From NCBI GenBank assembly GCA_035536185.1, contig DATLOM010000039.1, forward strand, positions 1-60,228: 60,228 nucleotides of DNA. Reading direction: 5' to 3'. The stretch is from GCA-2861595 sp035536185. Its GTDB lineage: Bacteria; Actinomycetota; Acidimicrobiia; Acidimicrobiales; GCA-2861595. Under the pieces are notes generated by a model, which saw only the letters and a list, made by a program, of their open reading frames with translations, searched no databases and had not been told where the DNA came from. Numbering within the stretch: the first letter of the stretch is position 1; each line of letters opens with the position of its first letter. Position numbers and translations under genes: made by a program. This document shows positions 7,959 to 17,077 of this stretch, piece after piece.

Positions 7959-9143
7959 CTAACGGAGCAGCGGGGGGATCGGGAGGGGCGCCGGCGCCGA
8001 GGTGGTCGGTGGGGTCGGCGGAGGTGCAGGTTGCGGTGACGGCGCGGGTGCCGGGCCGGGGGCGGGTGAGCCACCAGGTCCGGGCGGCGGCGGGGGCGGC
8101 GGCGGCGGCGAGGAGCCGCTGATGACGGCGTCGTCCCGCAGGTCGAAGAAGATCCGGGTCGCCTCCTGATCGAGGAAGACCACCGACTGGCGACCGGCGA
8201 AGCCGATCCGCCCCGGCGCCACCACGTTGCGGAGCCGGCCCGGGTCGATGCCGCGGGCCAGAGCAGCCAGGCTGACGAGGCGATCCGGCGCGACGTCGAG
8301 GGCGCCGTGGCGCAACAGCACCCCGGTCCAGCGCCGCAGGCCGGCGTCGTCGCCGATCTCCGCCCTCATCTTGGCCAGAGCGGCGAGCATGAGGGTGCCC
8401 TGGTTCTCCGAACGGCTGAAGTCGCCGTTGGCCACGTCCTTGCGATTGCGGGTGAAGGCGAGGGCCTGATCACCGCTGAAGTGGTGCAGCCCGCGCTCGA
8501 ACCGGGCGCCGGAAGCGGAGTCGTCCATACGCCGGTCGACCGGCACCTCCACGCCGCCCAGCTCGTCGACCATCGAGATGAACCCGCTGAAACCGGTGAG
8601 GACGTAGTACTGGATGGGCAGCCCGGTGAGCCGGCGCACCGTCTCGACGGCCAGGCCCGGCCCCCCCTGGGGAAGTGTGCTGTTGATCTTCCCGTTGCCA
8701 CGACCCGGTATGTCGACCCACGCGTCCCTGGGGATCCCGAGGATCGTGCCCTGCTGGGTACGGGGGTTCACGGCCAGGAGGTGGATGGAGTCGGCGTTGG
8801 TACGGCGGATGTCCTGGCCGGGCCGGGCGTCGGAGCCGAGCACGAGCACGAACTGCAGCTCCGAGGGAACAGGGACACTGGTGCGAAAGGCGATGGCACC
8901 GGGGTAGGGCCGGCCGTCGGCCGGCTTGAGCCCGGGCCGGGAGACGGGCTCCGGCGCGGGGCCGCCGGGGCCAGGGGCGGGCTCCACCGGCGGGGGCAGG
9001 GCGATGGTGGCCACCGGCAGCGCCGTCGTCTGGCTGGTAGTGGTGCTGCCGACCACCACGGAGGGCTTGGCCCGCTCGCCGGAACAGCCGGCCAGCACCA
9101 GCGCCACGATCATCATCCCCCCGAGTTTCCGCACCACGCCCAA
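7959..9143 (-). CDS. LytR-CpsA-Psr (LCP) family protein, probable lipoprotein
   Basis: LCP enzymes move undecaprenyl-linked glycopolymers onto peptidoglycan outside the membrane. The LCP core runs from LQFVLVLGSDAR through RRTNADSIHLLAVN, GILGIPRDAWVDIPG and KINSTL to FTRNRKD, with the conserved Arg and Asp residues. The N-terminus (MMIVALVLAGCSGE) resembles a lipobox rather than the usual uncleaved helix. The last 50 residues are a Pro/Ala-rich tail. TTG 9143 is chosen because AGGAGG lies 10 nt upstream; GTG 9137 and 9134 are alternatives. Confidence 0.88.
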   Translation of the reverse strand: MGVVRKLGGMMIVALVLAGCSGERAKPSVVVGSTTTSQTTALPVATIALPPPVEPAPGPGGPAPEPVSRPGLKPADGRPYPGAIAFRTSVPVPSELQFVLVLGSDARPGQDIRRTNADSIHLLAVNPRTQQGTILGIPRDAWVDIPGRGNGKINSTLPQGGPGLAVETVRRLTGLPIQYYVLTGFSGFISMVDELGGVEVPVDRRMDDSASGARFERGLHHFSGDQALAFTRNRKDVANGDFSRSENQGTLMLAALAKMRAEIGDDAGLRRWTGVLLRHGALDVAPDRLVSLAALARGIDPGRLRNVVAPGRIGFAGRQSVVFLDQEATRIFFDLRDDAVISGSSPPPPPPPPPGPGGSPAPGPAPAPSPQPAPPPTPPTTSAPAPLPIPPLLR

Positions 9144-9172
9144 TGGTATGCGTCCTCCTGCGGGCGCGAGGG

Positions 9173-10078
9173 TCAGGGCGGGGCCAGGGGCTCCTCGTGG
9201 CGGGCGGCGTAGGCGATCTCGTGCTCGAGTGGCCGCGGGTTGGGCAGGCACCCGTTCAGCTCGGTGCTCTGCTGGGCCATGACCGGCGCCGGCCGGCCCC
9301 GTGCCGGGCACTGGCGGGCAGGGTGGTGCTGGCCCAGGAGATGGCCGACCTCGTGGTTCACCAGCATCTGCCGATAGGTGGCCAGGTCCCCGGTCCACTT
9401 CGGCGTCGCCTGCCGCCACCGGTCGGCGTTGAGGGCCACCACCGGCCCTCGCTGGCAGGAGTACAACCCGTAGGTGTCCCGCGGCAGGCACAGCTGGTCG
9501 ACCTCCGGTCCCTCGGCCAGGACCACCAGGAAGGCGGCATCGTCCCGCCTCACCAGGCGGAACCCGGCCCGTGACCAACCGCGGGCATCGGTGAGCGTCG
9601 CCTCCACGACCTCCTCGAAGCTCGCCGTCTGCGCATCGCTGGTGCGTCGTTCCAGGCGGTAGGCGACCTCGACTACATCGGGTGTCGGTGGAGGTGAGGG
9701 CGTAGCTCTCGGGCTGGACCTTGCCGGGGCCGGCCTTACTTGAAGGGACGTGGACGTGGGGCTGGGCGTTGTGGGGTGGGACGTAGGAGCCACCGAGGTG
9801 GGGGTGCCGTCGGCGGCGAGCGCCGGCCTGCTCGACGGGGCACCGGGGGCGCTGGACGGGGTCGCCGAGCGCTCGCCGTCAGGGGCATCCGAGCAGGCGG
9901 CGCTGGCCAGCAGGGCCGCCACCGACAGCGCCACGACCGTGAGGAAGCGCCGGCAGCGAGACGGCGGCCGTAGCTCGCCGAGGAGGTGCTCACGGACCTG
10001 TTCCTCCGTGAGCGTGTTCCCCTCGATTGCCGTGGTGCTGTGAACTTCCTTGGCGTCGGGCCTTCCGCTACCAGCCAT
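9173..10078 (-). CDS. DUF3152 protein with zinc-protease-like motif
   Basis: The C-terminal 180 residues form a DUF3152 domain, an actinobacterial secreted family. It contains HEVGHLLGQHH, a metzincin-like HExxHxxxxxH zinc site, and the Cys-bearing segments LCLPRDTYGLYSCQRG and ARQCPARG. A hydrophobic segment with a possible lipobox (VALSVAALLASAACSDAP) precedes a Ser/Thr/Pro linker, so the domain should be extracytoplasmic. ATG 10078 adds 45 residues before that signal, including STTAIEGNTLTEEQV, which is unusual (see findings). A later GTG inside the hydrophobic segment is the alternative start. Confidence 0.8.
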   Translation of the reverse strand: MAGSGRPDAKEVHSTTAIEGNTLTEEQVREHLLGELRPPSRCRRFLTVVALSVAALLASAACSDAPDGERSATPSSAPGAPSSRPALAADGTPTSVAPTSHPTTPSPTSTSLQVRPAPARSSPRATPSPPPTPDVVEVAYRLERRTSDAQTASFEEVVEATLTDARGWSRAGFRLVRRDDAAFLVVLAEGPEVDQLCLPRDTYGLYSCQRGPVVALNADRWRQATPKWTGDLATYRQMLVNHEVGHLLGQHHPARQCPARGRPAPVMAQQSTELNGCLPNPRPLEHEIAYAARHEEPLAPP

Positions 10079-10111
10079 CGTGGCCGGTGTGCAGGATGCC
10101 AAGATGCGTCC

Positions 10112-10327
10112 ATGCCGGGCGACCAGCTTGTCCGCGACGCACTCGAGATAGCCATGATCGTCGCCCTCGGCGGCATGCTGTGGTCGGCCGTCCGCCGCCT
10201 CCGGGCCGGCGAGGTCGACGTCTACCGCTGTCATGCCTGCGGCCGGCCCACCTCGCGTGCCTACCCCGACTGCCGGCACTGCGGCGTCACTTTGCCCGCG
10301 CCGGCGCCGGGACGAGACGACCATTGA
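10112..10327 (+). CDS. Small membrane-anchored zinc-ribbon protein
   Basis: The 71-residue frame begins MPGDQLVRDALEIAMIVALG and has one hydrophobic helix (about 11-25). A four-cysteine ribbon follows: CHACGRPTSRAYPDCRHCG. This tail is a good zinc-ribbon pattern. It starts 33 bp from the start of the divergent DUF3152 gene and ends 52 bp before menG. Function unknown; a partner-binding role at the membrane is only a guess. Confidence 0.6.
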   Translation: MPGDQLVRDALEIAMIVALGGMLWSAVRRLRAGEVDVYRCHACGRPTSRAYPDCRHCGVTLPAPAPGRDDH

Positions 10328-10379
10328 GATCGGCCGGCGGAGCTTTTCGTCGGGGACCACGCTGGGCTAGAAGGTATCG

Positions 10380-11102
10380 GTGTCGCCCGACCACGACCTG
10401 AAACCGAGCGAGGCCGGCGACCTCCCGCAGGGCGAGGCCAAGGTGAAGGCCGTGCGGGCCATGTTCGACGCCATCGCCCCGCGGTACGACCTGGTGAACC
10501 GGGTCATGACCTTCGGCATGGACGTGGGCTGGCGCCGGGCCACCGTCGCCGGCCTGGGGCTGGCCCCTGGAGGTGTGGTGATCGACATCGCCGCCGGCAC
10601 CGGTGACCTGTGCCGGGAGCTGTCGGCGTCCGGCCACACCCCGTTGGGGATCGACTTGTCGTGGGAGATGCTGGCCCACGCCCGCACGGGCGCACCGCTC
10701 GTGCAGGCCGATGCCCTGAGGCTGCCGTTGCCAGCGGGCTCGGTGGACGGGGCCACGTGCGGGTTCGCCCTGCGCAACCTGGCCGACCTACCCCTCTTCT
10801 TCGCAGAGCTGGCCCGAGTGGTGCGGCCCGGCGGGCGTATCGGTCTCCTCGAGGTGGCCGAGCCCACCATGCCCCTCATGCGGCGAGGCCACAACCTGTA
10901 CTTCACCAAGGTCGTCCCGCTGATAGGCGGTTGGCTCTCCGACGCCGCCGCCTACCGCTACCTGCCCCGCTCCGTCGCCTATCTCCCCGACCCGGCCGGT
11001 CTGGTGGCCCAGCTCCGCGAAGCCGGGTTCTCGGCCGTCCACCGGCGGGCCCTGTCCGGCGGCATCGCCCAGCTCCTGACGGCGACGTGCGGCCGCCGGT
11101 GA
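10380..11102 (+). CDS. menG: Demethylmenaquinone methyltransferase
   Basis: SAM-dependent methyltransferase for the last step of menaquinone synthesis (UbiE/MenG family). The signature VRAMFDAIAPRYDLVNRVMTFGMDVGWR is at residues 24-51. The SAM motif VIDIAAGTGDLCREL follows, then RNLADLPLFFAELARVVRPGG. GTG 10380 gives 240 residues, the usual length. Its stop overlaps the menF start (GTGA), implying translational coupling. Confidence 0.95.
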   Translation: MSPDHDLKPSEAGDLPQGEAKVKAVRAMFDAIAPRYDLVNRVMTFGMDVGWRRATVAGLGLAPGGVVIDIAAGTGDLCRELSASGHTPLGIDLSWEMLAHARTGAPLVQADALRLPLPAGSVDGATCGFALRNLADLPLFFAELARVVRPGGRIGLLEVAEPTMPLMRRGHNLYFTKVVPLIGGWLSDAAAYRYLPRSVAYLPDPAGLVAQLREAGFSAVHRRALSGGIAQLLTATCGRR

Positions 11103-12334
11103 CGGTCGCGGGGGCCGCGGCAGGGCTGGTGGCGCGGACGGTATGGGTGGACGACAACGACACCCCTGATCTGGTTGCCTTCGCCGGCGACGACGGCCTG
11201 CTTTTCAGCCATGACGGGGGGACGAGCCTCGCGGCCAGGGGTGTCGCGGTGCGGCTTGCCGCCGGCGGGGCGGCCGATGCGTTGGCCGCCGTCGAGGTAG
11301 ACGATGCCGTGGGCCGCCCGGGGTGCGGAGCGGTGGTGATCGGCACCCTCCCCTTCATGGGCACGTCCGGCGGGGAGCTGGTCATCCCCCGGACCGTGCT
11401 CGGGCGTGAAGCGGGCGGGAAGACGTGGAGGACGACCGTCAGCGGCGGCGAGGGGCAACCTGACGATTCACCGAGCGCCGCGCCGATCCCGTCCAGGGTC
11501 CGTGCCCCGGACGAGTTCACCCTCCGACCTTTCCCGCCCCATGAGGACTGGTGTGAAGCGGTGGCCGCGGCCGTCGCCGCCATAAAGAACAGCGGGCAGG
11601 CCCTGCTGAAGGTGGTGCTGGCCCGCCAGGTGGTGGTGGAGGCCAACCGACCCATCACCCCCGCCCACGTCGCCGCCCGTCTCGTGTTGCTGTACCCCTC
11701 GTGCATGATCTTCTCGATCGACGGCTTCGTCGGCGCCAGCCCCGAGCTGCTGGTGTCCCGCCGTGGCGACGCCGTGTCGTCACAGCCCCTCGCCGGGACC
11801 ATCCCCCGCAGCGGCGAGCCGGAGGTGGACCGGCGGCTTGCTGAGGGCCTGCTCGCTTCGGCGAAAGAACGGCAGGAGCACGCTCTGGTCGTCGACGAGG
11901 TGGCCGACCGGCTCCGCCCCTACTGCACGACGATCTCCGTGCCCGACGCTCCCGCCATCGTCCCGTTGCGCAACGTCTCCCACCTCGGCACCCGCATCTC
12001 GGGACGGCTGGCCGCCGGGGCACCCTCCGCTCTTGACCTCGCCCTGCTTCTCCACCCCACGCCGGCGGTGGCCGGCACCCCGACGGGCGAAGCACTGGCC
12101 TTCCTCGACCGGATCGAGCCCGGCGACCGCGGTCACTACACCGGGCCGGTCGGCTGGATGGACGCCCGGGGCGACGGCGACTGGGCCGTGGCCATCCGCT
12201 GCGCCGAGCTCGACGGTCACCAGGCCCGGCTCTACGCCGGCGCCGGCGTGGTCGCCGATTCCACCCCCGAGGCCGAGCTGGCCGAGACCCAGCTCAAGCT
12301 CCAGGCCCTCTTGGCCGCCGTCGTCCGGCCCTGA
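11099..12334 (+). CDS. menF: Isochorismate synthase
   Basis: Converts chorismate to isochorismate, the entry step of the classical menaquinone pathway. The C-terminal chorismate-binding domain is complete: KVVLARQVVVEA, FVGASPELLVSRRGD, QPLAGTIPRSG, EHALVVDEVADRLRPYC, HPTPAVAGTP and YTGPVGWMDARGDGDWAVAIRC. GTG 11099 shares bases with the menG stop. It gives 411 residues, normal for the family. The N-terminal 140 residues are more divergent, as is usual. The context of other men genes favours MenF over a siderophore or salicylate enzyme. Confidence 0.93.
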   Translation: MTVAGAAAGLVARTVWVDDNDTPDLVAFAGDDGLLFSHDGGTSLAARGVAVRLAAGGAADALAAVEVDDAVGRPGCGAVVIGTLPFMGTSGGELVIPRTVLGREAGGKTWRTTVSGGEGQPDDSPSAAPIPSRVRAPDEFTLRPFPPHEDWCEAVAAAVAAIKNSGQALLKVVLARQVVVEANRPITPAHVAARLVLLYPSCMIFSIDGFVGASPELLVSRRGDAVSSQPLAGTIPRSGEPEVDRRLAEGLLASAKERQEHALVVDEVADRLRPYCTTISVPDAPAIVPLRNVSHLGTRISGRLAAGAPSALDLALLLHPTPAVAGTPTGEALAFLDRIEPGDRGHYTGPVGWMDARGDGDWAVAIRCAELDGHQARLYAGAGVVADSTPEAELAETQLKLQALLAAVVRP

Positions 12335-12586
12335 CCCGACCGCTGTCTGAGCTGCTCCGGCCTCGGGCGGCGGTGGCCGTCATGACGAGCTGAAGGACGG
12401 CCAGGTCGTGTCCCCGGGGGCCATTCGCCACTGGATCACCGATGCCGCCTCCGCCAGAAGCGACCACCACCACCGCCTCCCGATGAGGCCGGCGGGTAAC
12501 GGAGTGGCGATTGGCGGAGGGAGTTCTCTGCCGGCGGCAGTGCTCTGACCCGCGCCGGCCCACTCAGCGGTCACGGCCAGGGCTAG

Positions 12587-14368
12587 TCAGGCATCCACGG
12601 ATGGGTCAGGAGAGCCAGCCCCCTTTTCCTTGCTCGCTCTGGCGGCCAGTTCGTTCAGGGACGCGGCTACGGCGTCGTGGAGGCGGTCGTGCACTTCGAC
12701 GTTGGACTGCCGGTCGGTGCGTACCACCACCACATGAGCTCCGTCCGGCTTGCCAGGAGGCTCGAGGGCGGCGACCAGGTCCTTGATCGAGTGGGCCTCT
12801 TCAGCTGAGGCGCCGTAGGCCCTGGCCACGGCGAGCAGGTCGAGGCCGTGGGGTGTGCCGAGGAGGCGCTCGAAAGCATCGGGGGCGAGTGTCCCCGCCT
12901 GGGGCAGGAAGGAGAAGATGCCGCCGCCTCCGTTGTCCACGACCACGACGGTGCAGGCCGCCGGGCGGTCTGACGCGGCGCCGGCACGGAGACCGCTGGC
13001 GTCGTGGAGGAAGGCGAGGTCGCCCACCAGGGCGAACGTCGGACTTGGGCCCGCGGCAGCGACACCCAACGCGGTGGAGACGACGCCGTCGATGCCGTTG
13101 GCCCCACGATTGGACAGGACCCGCAGTCCTGGCCTGGGCCTGCCGTACCACTCCACATCTCGGATCGGCATGGAGGACGACACGACCAGCGCCGATCCCG
13201 TGGGAAGGCAGTCGACGAGGCTCCGGGCAATGGCCGGCTCGTTGACGCCGCCGTCAGCGAGCAGGTCGGACAGCTGGGCGTCGATGGCAGCTTGAGCGGC
13301 TCTCTCGGCCTCCAGCCAACGCGCCGCCCAATCCGCCGGCGCCGGCCGCAGGTTCGCAGCTTCGGCCACGCCAAGAACGAACGTCGTGGGGTCGGCGGCG
13401 ACCGAAACGGCAGCGGTGCGGGAGGGGTCGAGCCAGGTGCCGTGCGGGTCGACCAGGTACTGCGGGGCGTCAAGCCCCGCCAGCCAGTCCCCCACCACCC
13501 GCGATGCCCATGGAGCCCCCAGACGGAGGACCACGTCGGGTCTCATCTCGGTGGCGAAACGCACCCTCAGGAGGGCGTCCGCGGTAGCCACGGTGGCCGG
13601 CTCCGGCAGGCGGCAGCCGGAGCGGGGGTCGGCCAGCAGTGGCCAACCCAGGGCGGCGGCCACGGCGTGGACAGCGGCGGGAGCGCCCGCCCCGGCGCCG
13701 GCGACGATCACTCCTCGTTTGCCCCCCTGAGCCAGCTCCGCGACCAGTTCCGCCGGTGGCGCGGCCACGGCCGGAAAGCGTTGGTGCCATGGTGCGTTGC
13801 CGGGGCGTCCGGTGGGCAGGGCCGCCGGTCCGTCGCTGCCGGTCAGGGGGTCACGGAAGGCCAGGTTGAGGTGGACGGGGCCGGGGCCGGCGGGGCCGGC
13901 GGTCGCTGCGAGAAAGGCGCGGGCGGCCAGGGAGCGCCAAGCCCCCGATGTGGCCGCGTCGGGCACTCCGGGCGCCAGCGCGGCCCGCACCACCCCCTGG
14001 AAGAGCCGCTCCTGCTCGACCGTTTGCGGCGCTCCCACCCCGTGCAGCTCCGGGGGGCGGTCGGCGGTGCAGGCCAGGAGAGGAACGCCGGCGTGGTGAG
14101 CCTCCACGATCGCCGGGTGGAGCTCGACCGCCGCCGTACCGCTGGTGGTGAGGACCACAGCCGGACGCCCGCTGGACAGGCCGAGACCGAGGGCGAAGAA
14201 AGCGGCGGAACGCTCGTCCACCACCACGTGGAGGCGCAGGCGACCGTCGCCGGCCAGGGCGACTGCCATCGGCGTGGACCGGGAGCCCGGTGCCACCACC
14301 GCATCGGTGACACCGGCGCGTACCCATTCGTCGACCAGAGTCGCGGCAAATGTGTCCTGTACCGTCAC
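12587..14368 (-). CDS. menD: SEPHCHC synthase (menaquinone biosynthesis)
   Basis: Thiamine-diphosphate enzyme joining isochorismate and 2-oxoglutarate. The N-terminal domain has FAATLVDEWVRAGVTDAVVAPGSRSTPMA and the catalytic-Glu region VVDERSAAFFALGLGL. The C-terminal ThDP-binding part has LVGDLAFLHDASGL and VVVVDNGGGGIFSFLPQ. GTG 14368 gives 593 residues and has GGAGGT ten bases upstream. It converges on menF and is divergent from menH across 73 bp, which should contain both promoters. Confidence 0.95.
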   Translation of the reverse strand: MTVQDTFAATLVDEWVRAGVTDAVVAPGSRSTPMAVALAGDGRLRLHVVVDERSAAFFALGLGLSSGRPAVVLTTSGTAAVELHPAIVEAHHAGVPLLACTADRPPELHGVGAPQTVEQERLFQGVVRAALAPGVPDAATSGAWRSLAARAFLAATAGPAGPGPVHLNLAFRDPLTGSDGPAALPTGRPGNAPWHQRFPAVAAPPAELVAELAQGGKRGVIVAGAGAGAPAAVHAVAAALGWPLLADPRSGCRLPEPATVATADALLRVRFATEMRPDVVLRLGAPWASRVVGDWLAGLDAPQYLVDPHGTWLDPSRTAAVSVAADPTTFVLGVAEAANLRPAPADWAARWLEAERAAQAAIDAQLSDLLADGGVNEPAIARSLVDCLPTGSALVVSSSMPIRDVEWYGRPRPGLRVLSNRGANGIDGVVSTALGVAAAGPSPTFALVGDLAFLHDASGLRAGAASDRPAACTVVVVDNGGGGIFSFLPQAGTLAPDAFERLLGTPHGLDLLAVARAYGASAEEAHSIKDLVAALEPPGKPDGAHVVVVRTDRQSNVEVHDRLHDAVAASLNELAARASKEKGAGSPDPSVDA

Positions 14369-14441
14369 CGGCCCCGGGACCTCCGGTGACTCACCCAGAT
14401 GCAGGGGATGTTGGCCAAGACGTCCGGTACCGTCACCCGCG

Positions 14442-15203
14442 GTGACCCGCCCGCGCCTCACGCTGCTGCACGGCTTCACCCAGACGGGGCGCTCGTTCGC
14501 CCCGCTGTTGCCCGCACTCTCGCGTCACTTCGACGTGGTGGCGCCGGACCTGCCGGGTCACGGCACACGCTCGTCGGCGCCGGCAGCGGTCGAAGAGACG
14601 GTCCGCCTCTTGGCCGAGGAGGGTGGCCGTGGGTACTGGCTCGGCTACTCGATGGGGGCCCGTGTCGCCCTGCGGCTGGCCCTCGACCACCCCGAGCTCG
14701 TCGAACGCCTTGTCCTCGTGAGCGGAACGGCCGGCATCGAGGATGCCGACGAACGGTCGGCCCGGCAGCAGGCGGACGAAGCGCTGGCGAAGTCGCTGGA
14801 AGCGCCGGCCAGCGCCACCGGTGCTCCTGCCGACGCCGAGCGGCTCGATGCGTTCCTCCAGCGCTGGCTGGCCCAGCCCATGTTCGCCGGCCTTTCCCCG
14901 GAGGCCGCCGGCCTCGACGCCCGCAGGGAGAACACCGCCGCCGGCCTGGCCGGCGCCCTTCGTCTCCTCGGCCAAGGCTCGTTCGAGCCGGTGTGGGACC
15001 GCCTCCTCGGCCTGAGCATGCCGGTGCTGGTGATCGCCGGCGAGCGTGACGACACCTACTGCGAACAGGCCCTGCGCCTGGGCGCATGGCTGGGCGAGAA
15101 CGCCACGCTGGCCATGGTCCCCGGCGCCGGCCACGCCTGCCACCTCGAGGCGCCCGACGCCTTCCTCGACCTGGTCGTGCGCTTTCTCAACGGGGGCAAG
15201 TAG
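14442..15203 (+). CDS. menH: SHCHC synthase, alpha/beta hydrolase
   Basis: Removes pyruvate from SEPHCHC in menaquinone synthesis. The fold shows LLHGFTQTGRSFAPL (oxyanion loop), WLGYSMGARVALRLAL with the nucleophile Ser, APDLPGHGTR, VIAGERDDTY with the acid and GAGHACHLEAP with the catalytic His. GTG 14442 gives 253 residues, typical of MenH. The location opposite menD supports this rather than another hydrolase. Confidence 0.9.
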   Translation: MTRPRLTLLHGFTQTGRSFAPLLPALSRHFDVVAPDLPGHGTRSSAPAAVEETVRLLAEEGGRGYWLGYSMGARVALRLALDHPELVERLVLVSGTAGIEDADERSARQQADEALAKSLEAPASATGAPADAERLDAFLQRWLAQPMFAGLSPEAAGLDARRENTAAGLAGALRLLGQGSFEPVWDRLLGLSMPVLVIAGERDDTYCEQALRLGAWLGENATLAMVPGAGHACHLEAPDAFLDLVVRFLNGGK

Positions 15204-15231
15204 CCCCGCAGCAGCGTCTTGCTGGCAGAAA

Positions 15232-15248
15232 CCGTCGAATAGCGACGG
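15232..15248. terminator. Short terminator-like hairpin
   Basis: A 6-bp perfect stem (CCGTCG / CGACGG) with loop AATAG lies in the 98-bp gap between convergent menH and menA. It is short and lacks a T-tract, so the call is weak. Confidence 0.35.
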
Positions 15249-15301
15249 ATCTTGCCACCAGAACCTGCCGCCTCCTCCCCAAGGGTGCCCGAGGCGGACG
15301 A

Positions 15302-16174
15302 TCAAAGGACGAGGCCCAGGGCGAAGAGGGCGCCAAAGGCGAGCTGGAGCTGGCCGGTGGCCACCAGGACGGGGATCAGGTGGGCGCCGCCGGCACCCCG
15401 GGCGACCGCCAGTCCCGGCCGGCGGGCGGCAACGAGGGCGAGGAAGGCCAGCAGCACCGGGGGGCGGGACAGGGCGATGAGGGGAAGGCAGGCGAAGGCG
15501 CCACCGATGCAGGACAGGTAGGTGAGACGGGTGGCGGGGCCGCCGAGGCGGACGGCGAGGGTGCGCTTGCCGGCAATGGTGTCGCTCGGGATGTCACGCA
15601 GGTTGTTGACCACCAGCAGCGAGGTAGCGAGCAGGCCCACCGGCACCGATACGGCGACGGCCAGGCCGGTCAGCTGTTCGAGGTGGACGTAGGCCGAACC
15701 GGCCGTGGCCACCAACCCGAAAAAGATGAAGACGAAGAGCTCGCCGAGACCTGCATACCCGTAGGGCCGGGGGCCCCCGGTGTACAGCCAGCCGGCGGCG
15801 AGGGAGGCGGCGCCAACCACCAGCAGCTCCGGGCCAACGGCGGCGGCGAGGGCGAGGCCGGGAACGATGGCCACGGTGAAGGCCAACAGCGCCGCCCTCT
15901 TCACCGCGGCCGGCGCGGCCAGCCCGCTGGCGACGAGTCGTACCGGCCCGACTCGGACGTCGTCGGTGCCACGTACCCCGTCGGAGTAGTCGTTGGCGTA
16001 GTTGGTGCCGACCTGGATGGCCAGCGCCACCGTCAGGGCGGCCAGTGCCCGCCACCACACGACCTCGCCCTGCGCCGCGGCGACGGCCGTTCCGACCACG
16101 ACAGGGACCACCGCCGCCGGCAAAGTTCGCGGGCGCGCCCCCGCCCACCACAGCGAGCGGGTGGGCGACTTCAC
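15302..16174 (-). CDS. menA: 1,4-dihydroxy-2-naphthoate polyprenyltransferase
   Basis: UbiA-superfamily membrane prenyltransferase that attaches the isoprenoid tail in menaquinone synthesis. The first Asp-rich motif is NYANDYSDGVRGTDD and the second is NNLRDIPSDTIAGKRTLAVRLG, both typical of MenA. About eight hydrophobic helices fill the 290 residues. GTG 16174 overlaps the menB stop (GTGA), so translation is probably coupled. Confidence 0.95.
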   Translation of the reverse strand: MKSPTRSLWWAGARPRTLPAAVVPVVVGTAVAAAQGEVVWWRALAALTVALAIQVGTNYANDYSDGVRGTDDVRVGPVRLVASGLAAPAAVKRAALLAFTVAIVPGLALAAAVGPELLVVGAASLAAGWLYTGGPRPYGYAGLGELFVFIFFGLVATAGSAYVHLEQLTGLAVAVSVPVGLLATSLLVVNNLRDIPSDTIAGKRTLAVRLGGPATRLTYLSCIGGAFACLPLIALSRPPVLLAFLALVAARRPGLAVARGAGGAHLIPVLVATGQLQLAFGALFALGLVL

Positions 16175-17058
16175 GGCCGGCGTGGGAACCGGCCGAAGTC
16201 GGGAGGCCGCTTCTCCACGAAGGCGTCCCGGCCCTCCTGGGCCTCCTCGCTCATGTAGAAGAGCAGCGTGGCGTCGCCGGCCAGTTGCTGGATACCGGCC
16301 ATGCCGTCGTCGGCCGCGTTGAGGGACGCCTTGATCAGGCGCAGGGCGAGGGGCGAGAGAGCGAGCATCTCGCGACACCACGCCACCGTCTCCTCCTCCA
16401 GCCGCTCCAGGGGCACGACGGCGTTCACGAGCCCCATGTCCAGCGCCTCGGCCGCGTCGTACTGGCGGCACAGGAACCAGATCTCCCGCGCCTTCTTCTG
16501 GCCAACGCTGCGGGCCAGGAGGCCGGCGCCGTAGCCCCCGTCGAACGAGCCGACGCGCGGACCGGTCTGGCCGAACCGGGCGTTGTCGGCGGCGATGGTG
16601 AGGTCGCACACCACGTGCAGTACGTGGCCCCCTCCGATGGCGTATCCCGCCACCATGGCTATGACGGGCTTGGGGCACCGGCGGATCTGGATCTGCACAT
16701 CGAGGATGTTGAGCCGCCCGATGCCCTGTCGGGCCACGTCGTCGTCGCCCATGTACCCGTCGTCGCCGCGGATCTTCTGATCCCCGCCCGAGCAGAAGGC
16801 CAGCGGCCCCTCGCCGGTGAGGATCACGACTCCCACGGCGGGATCGTCCTGGGCCCGGCGGAAGGCGTCGGACAGCTCGGCCACCGTCTGGGGTCGGAAG
16901 GCGTTGCGGACCTCGGGCCGGTTGATGGTGATCTTGGCCATCCGGACTGGCTTCTCGGCACCGGCACCGTCGCCGTCGCCATCGCCGAATGCGAGGGCTG
17001 TCTCATACCGGATATCGCGATAGTCGGCGGCCGGGGCCCAGGCAGGAAGGTCACCCAT
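16171..17058 (-). CDS. menB: 1,4-dihydroxy-2-naphthoyl-CoA synthase
   Basis: Crotonase-fold enzyme that cyclises o-succinylbenzoyl-CoA. Signature segments are ITINRPEVRNAFRPQTVAEL, FCSGGDQKIRG, VIAMVAGYAIGGGHVLHVVCDLTIAADNARFGQTGP and VGSFDGGYGAGLLAR. The C-terminal SEEAQEGRDAFVEKRPPDF is characteristic of MenB. The start ATGGGTGACC gives 295 residues. A Gly/Asp-rich insert (FGDGDGDGAGAE) sits near residue 30. It is 19 bp from the divergent menE start. Confidence 0.96.
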   Translation of the reverse strand: MGDLPAWAPAADYRDIRYETALAFGDGDGDGAGAEKPVRMAKITINRPEVRNAFRPQTVAELSDAFRRAQDDPAVGVVILTGEGPLAFCSGGDQKIRGDDGYMGDDDVARQGIGRLNILDVQIQIRRCPKPVIAMVAGYAIGGGHVLHVVCDLTIAADNARFGQTGPRVGSFDGGYGAGLLARSVGQKKAREIWFLCRQYDAAEALDMGLVNAVVPLERLEEETVAWCREMLALSPLALRLIKASLNAADDGMAGIQQLAGDATLLFYMSEEAQEGRDAFVEKRPPDFGRFPRRP

Positions 17059-17077
17059 CGGGCTGGCTACCCTACCG

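Noticed and set aside
12335..12586. Possible remnant gene between menF and menD
   Set aside because: A short plus-strand stretch (LKDGQVVSPGAIRHWITDAAS) looks faintly like a 13E12/HNH fragment, but it is too short and unsupported.
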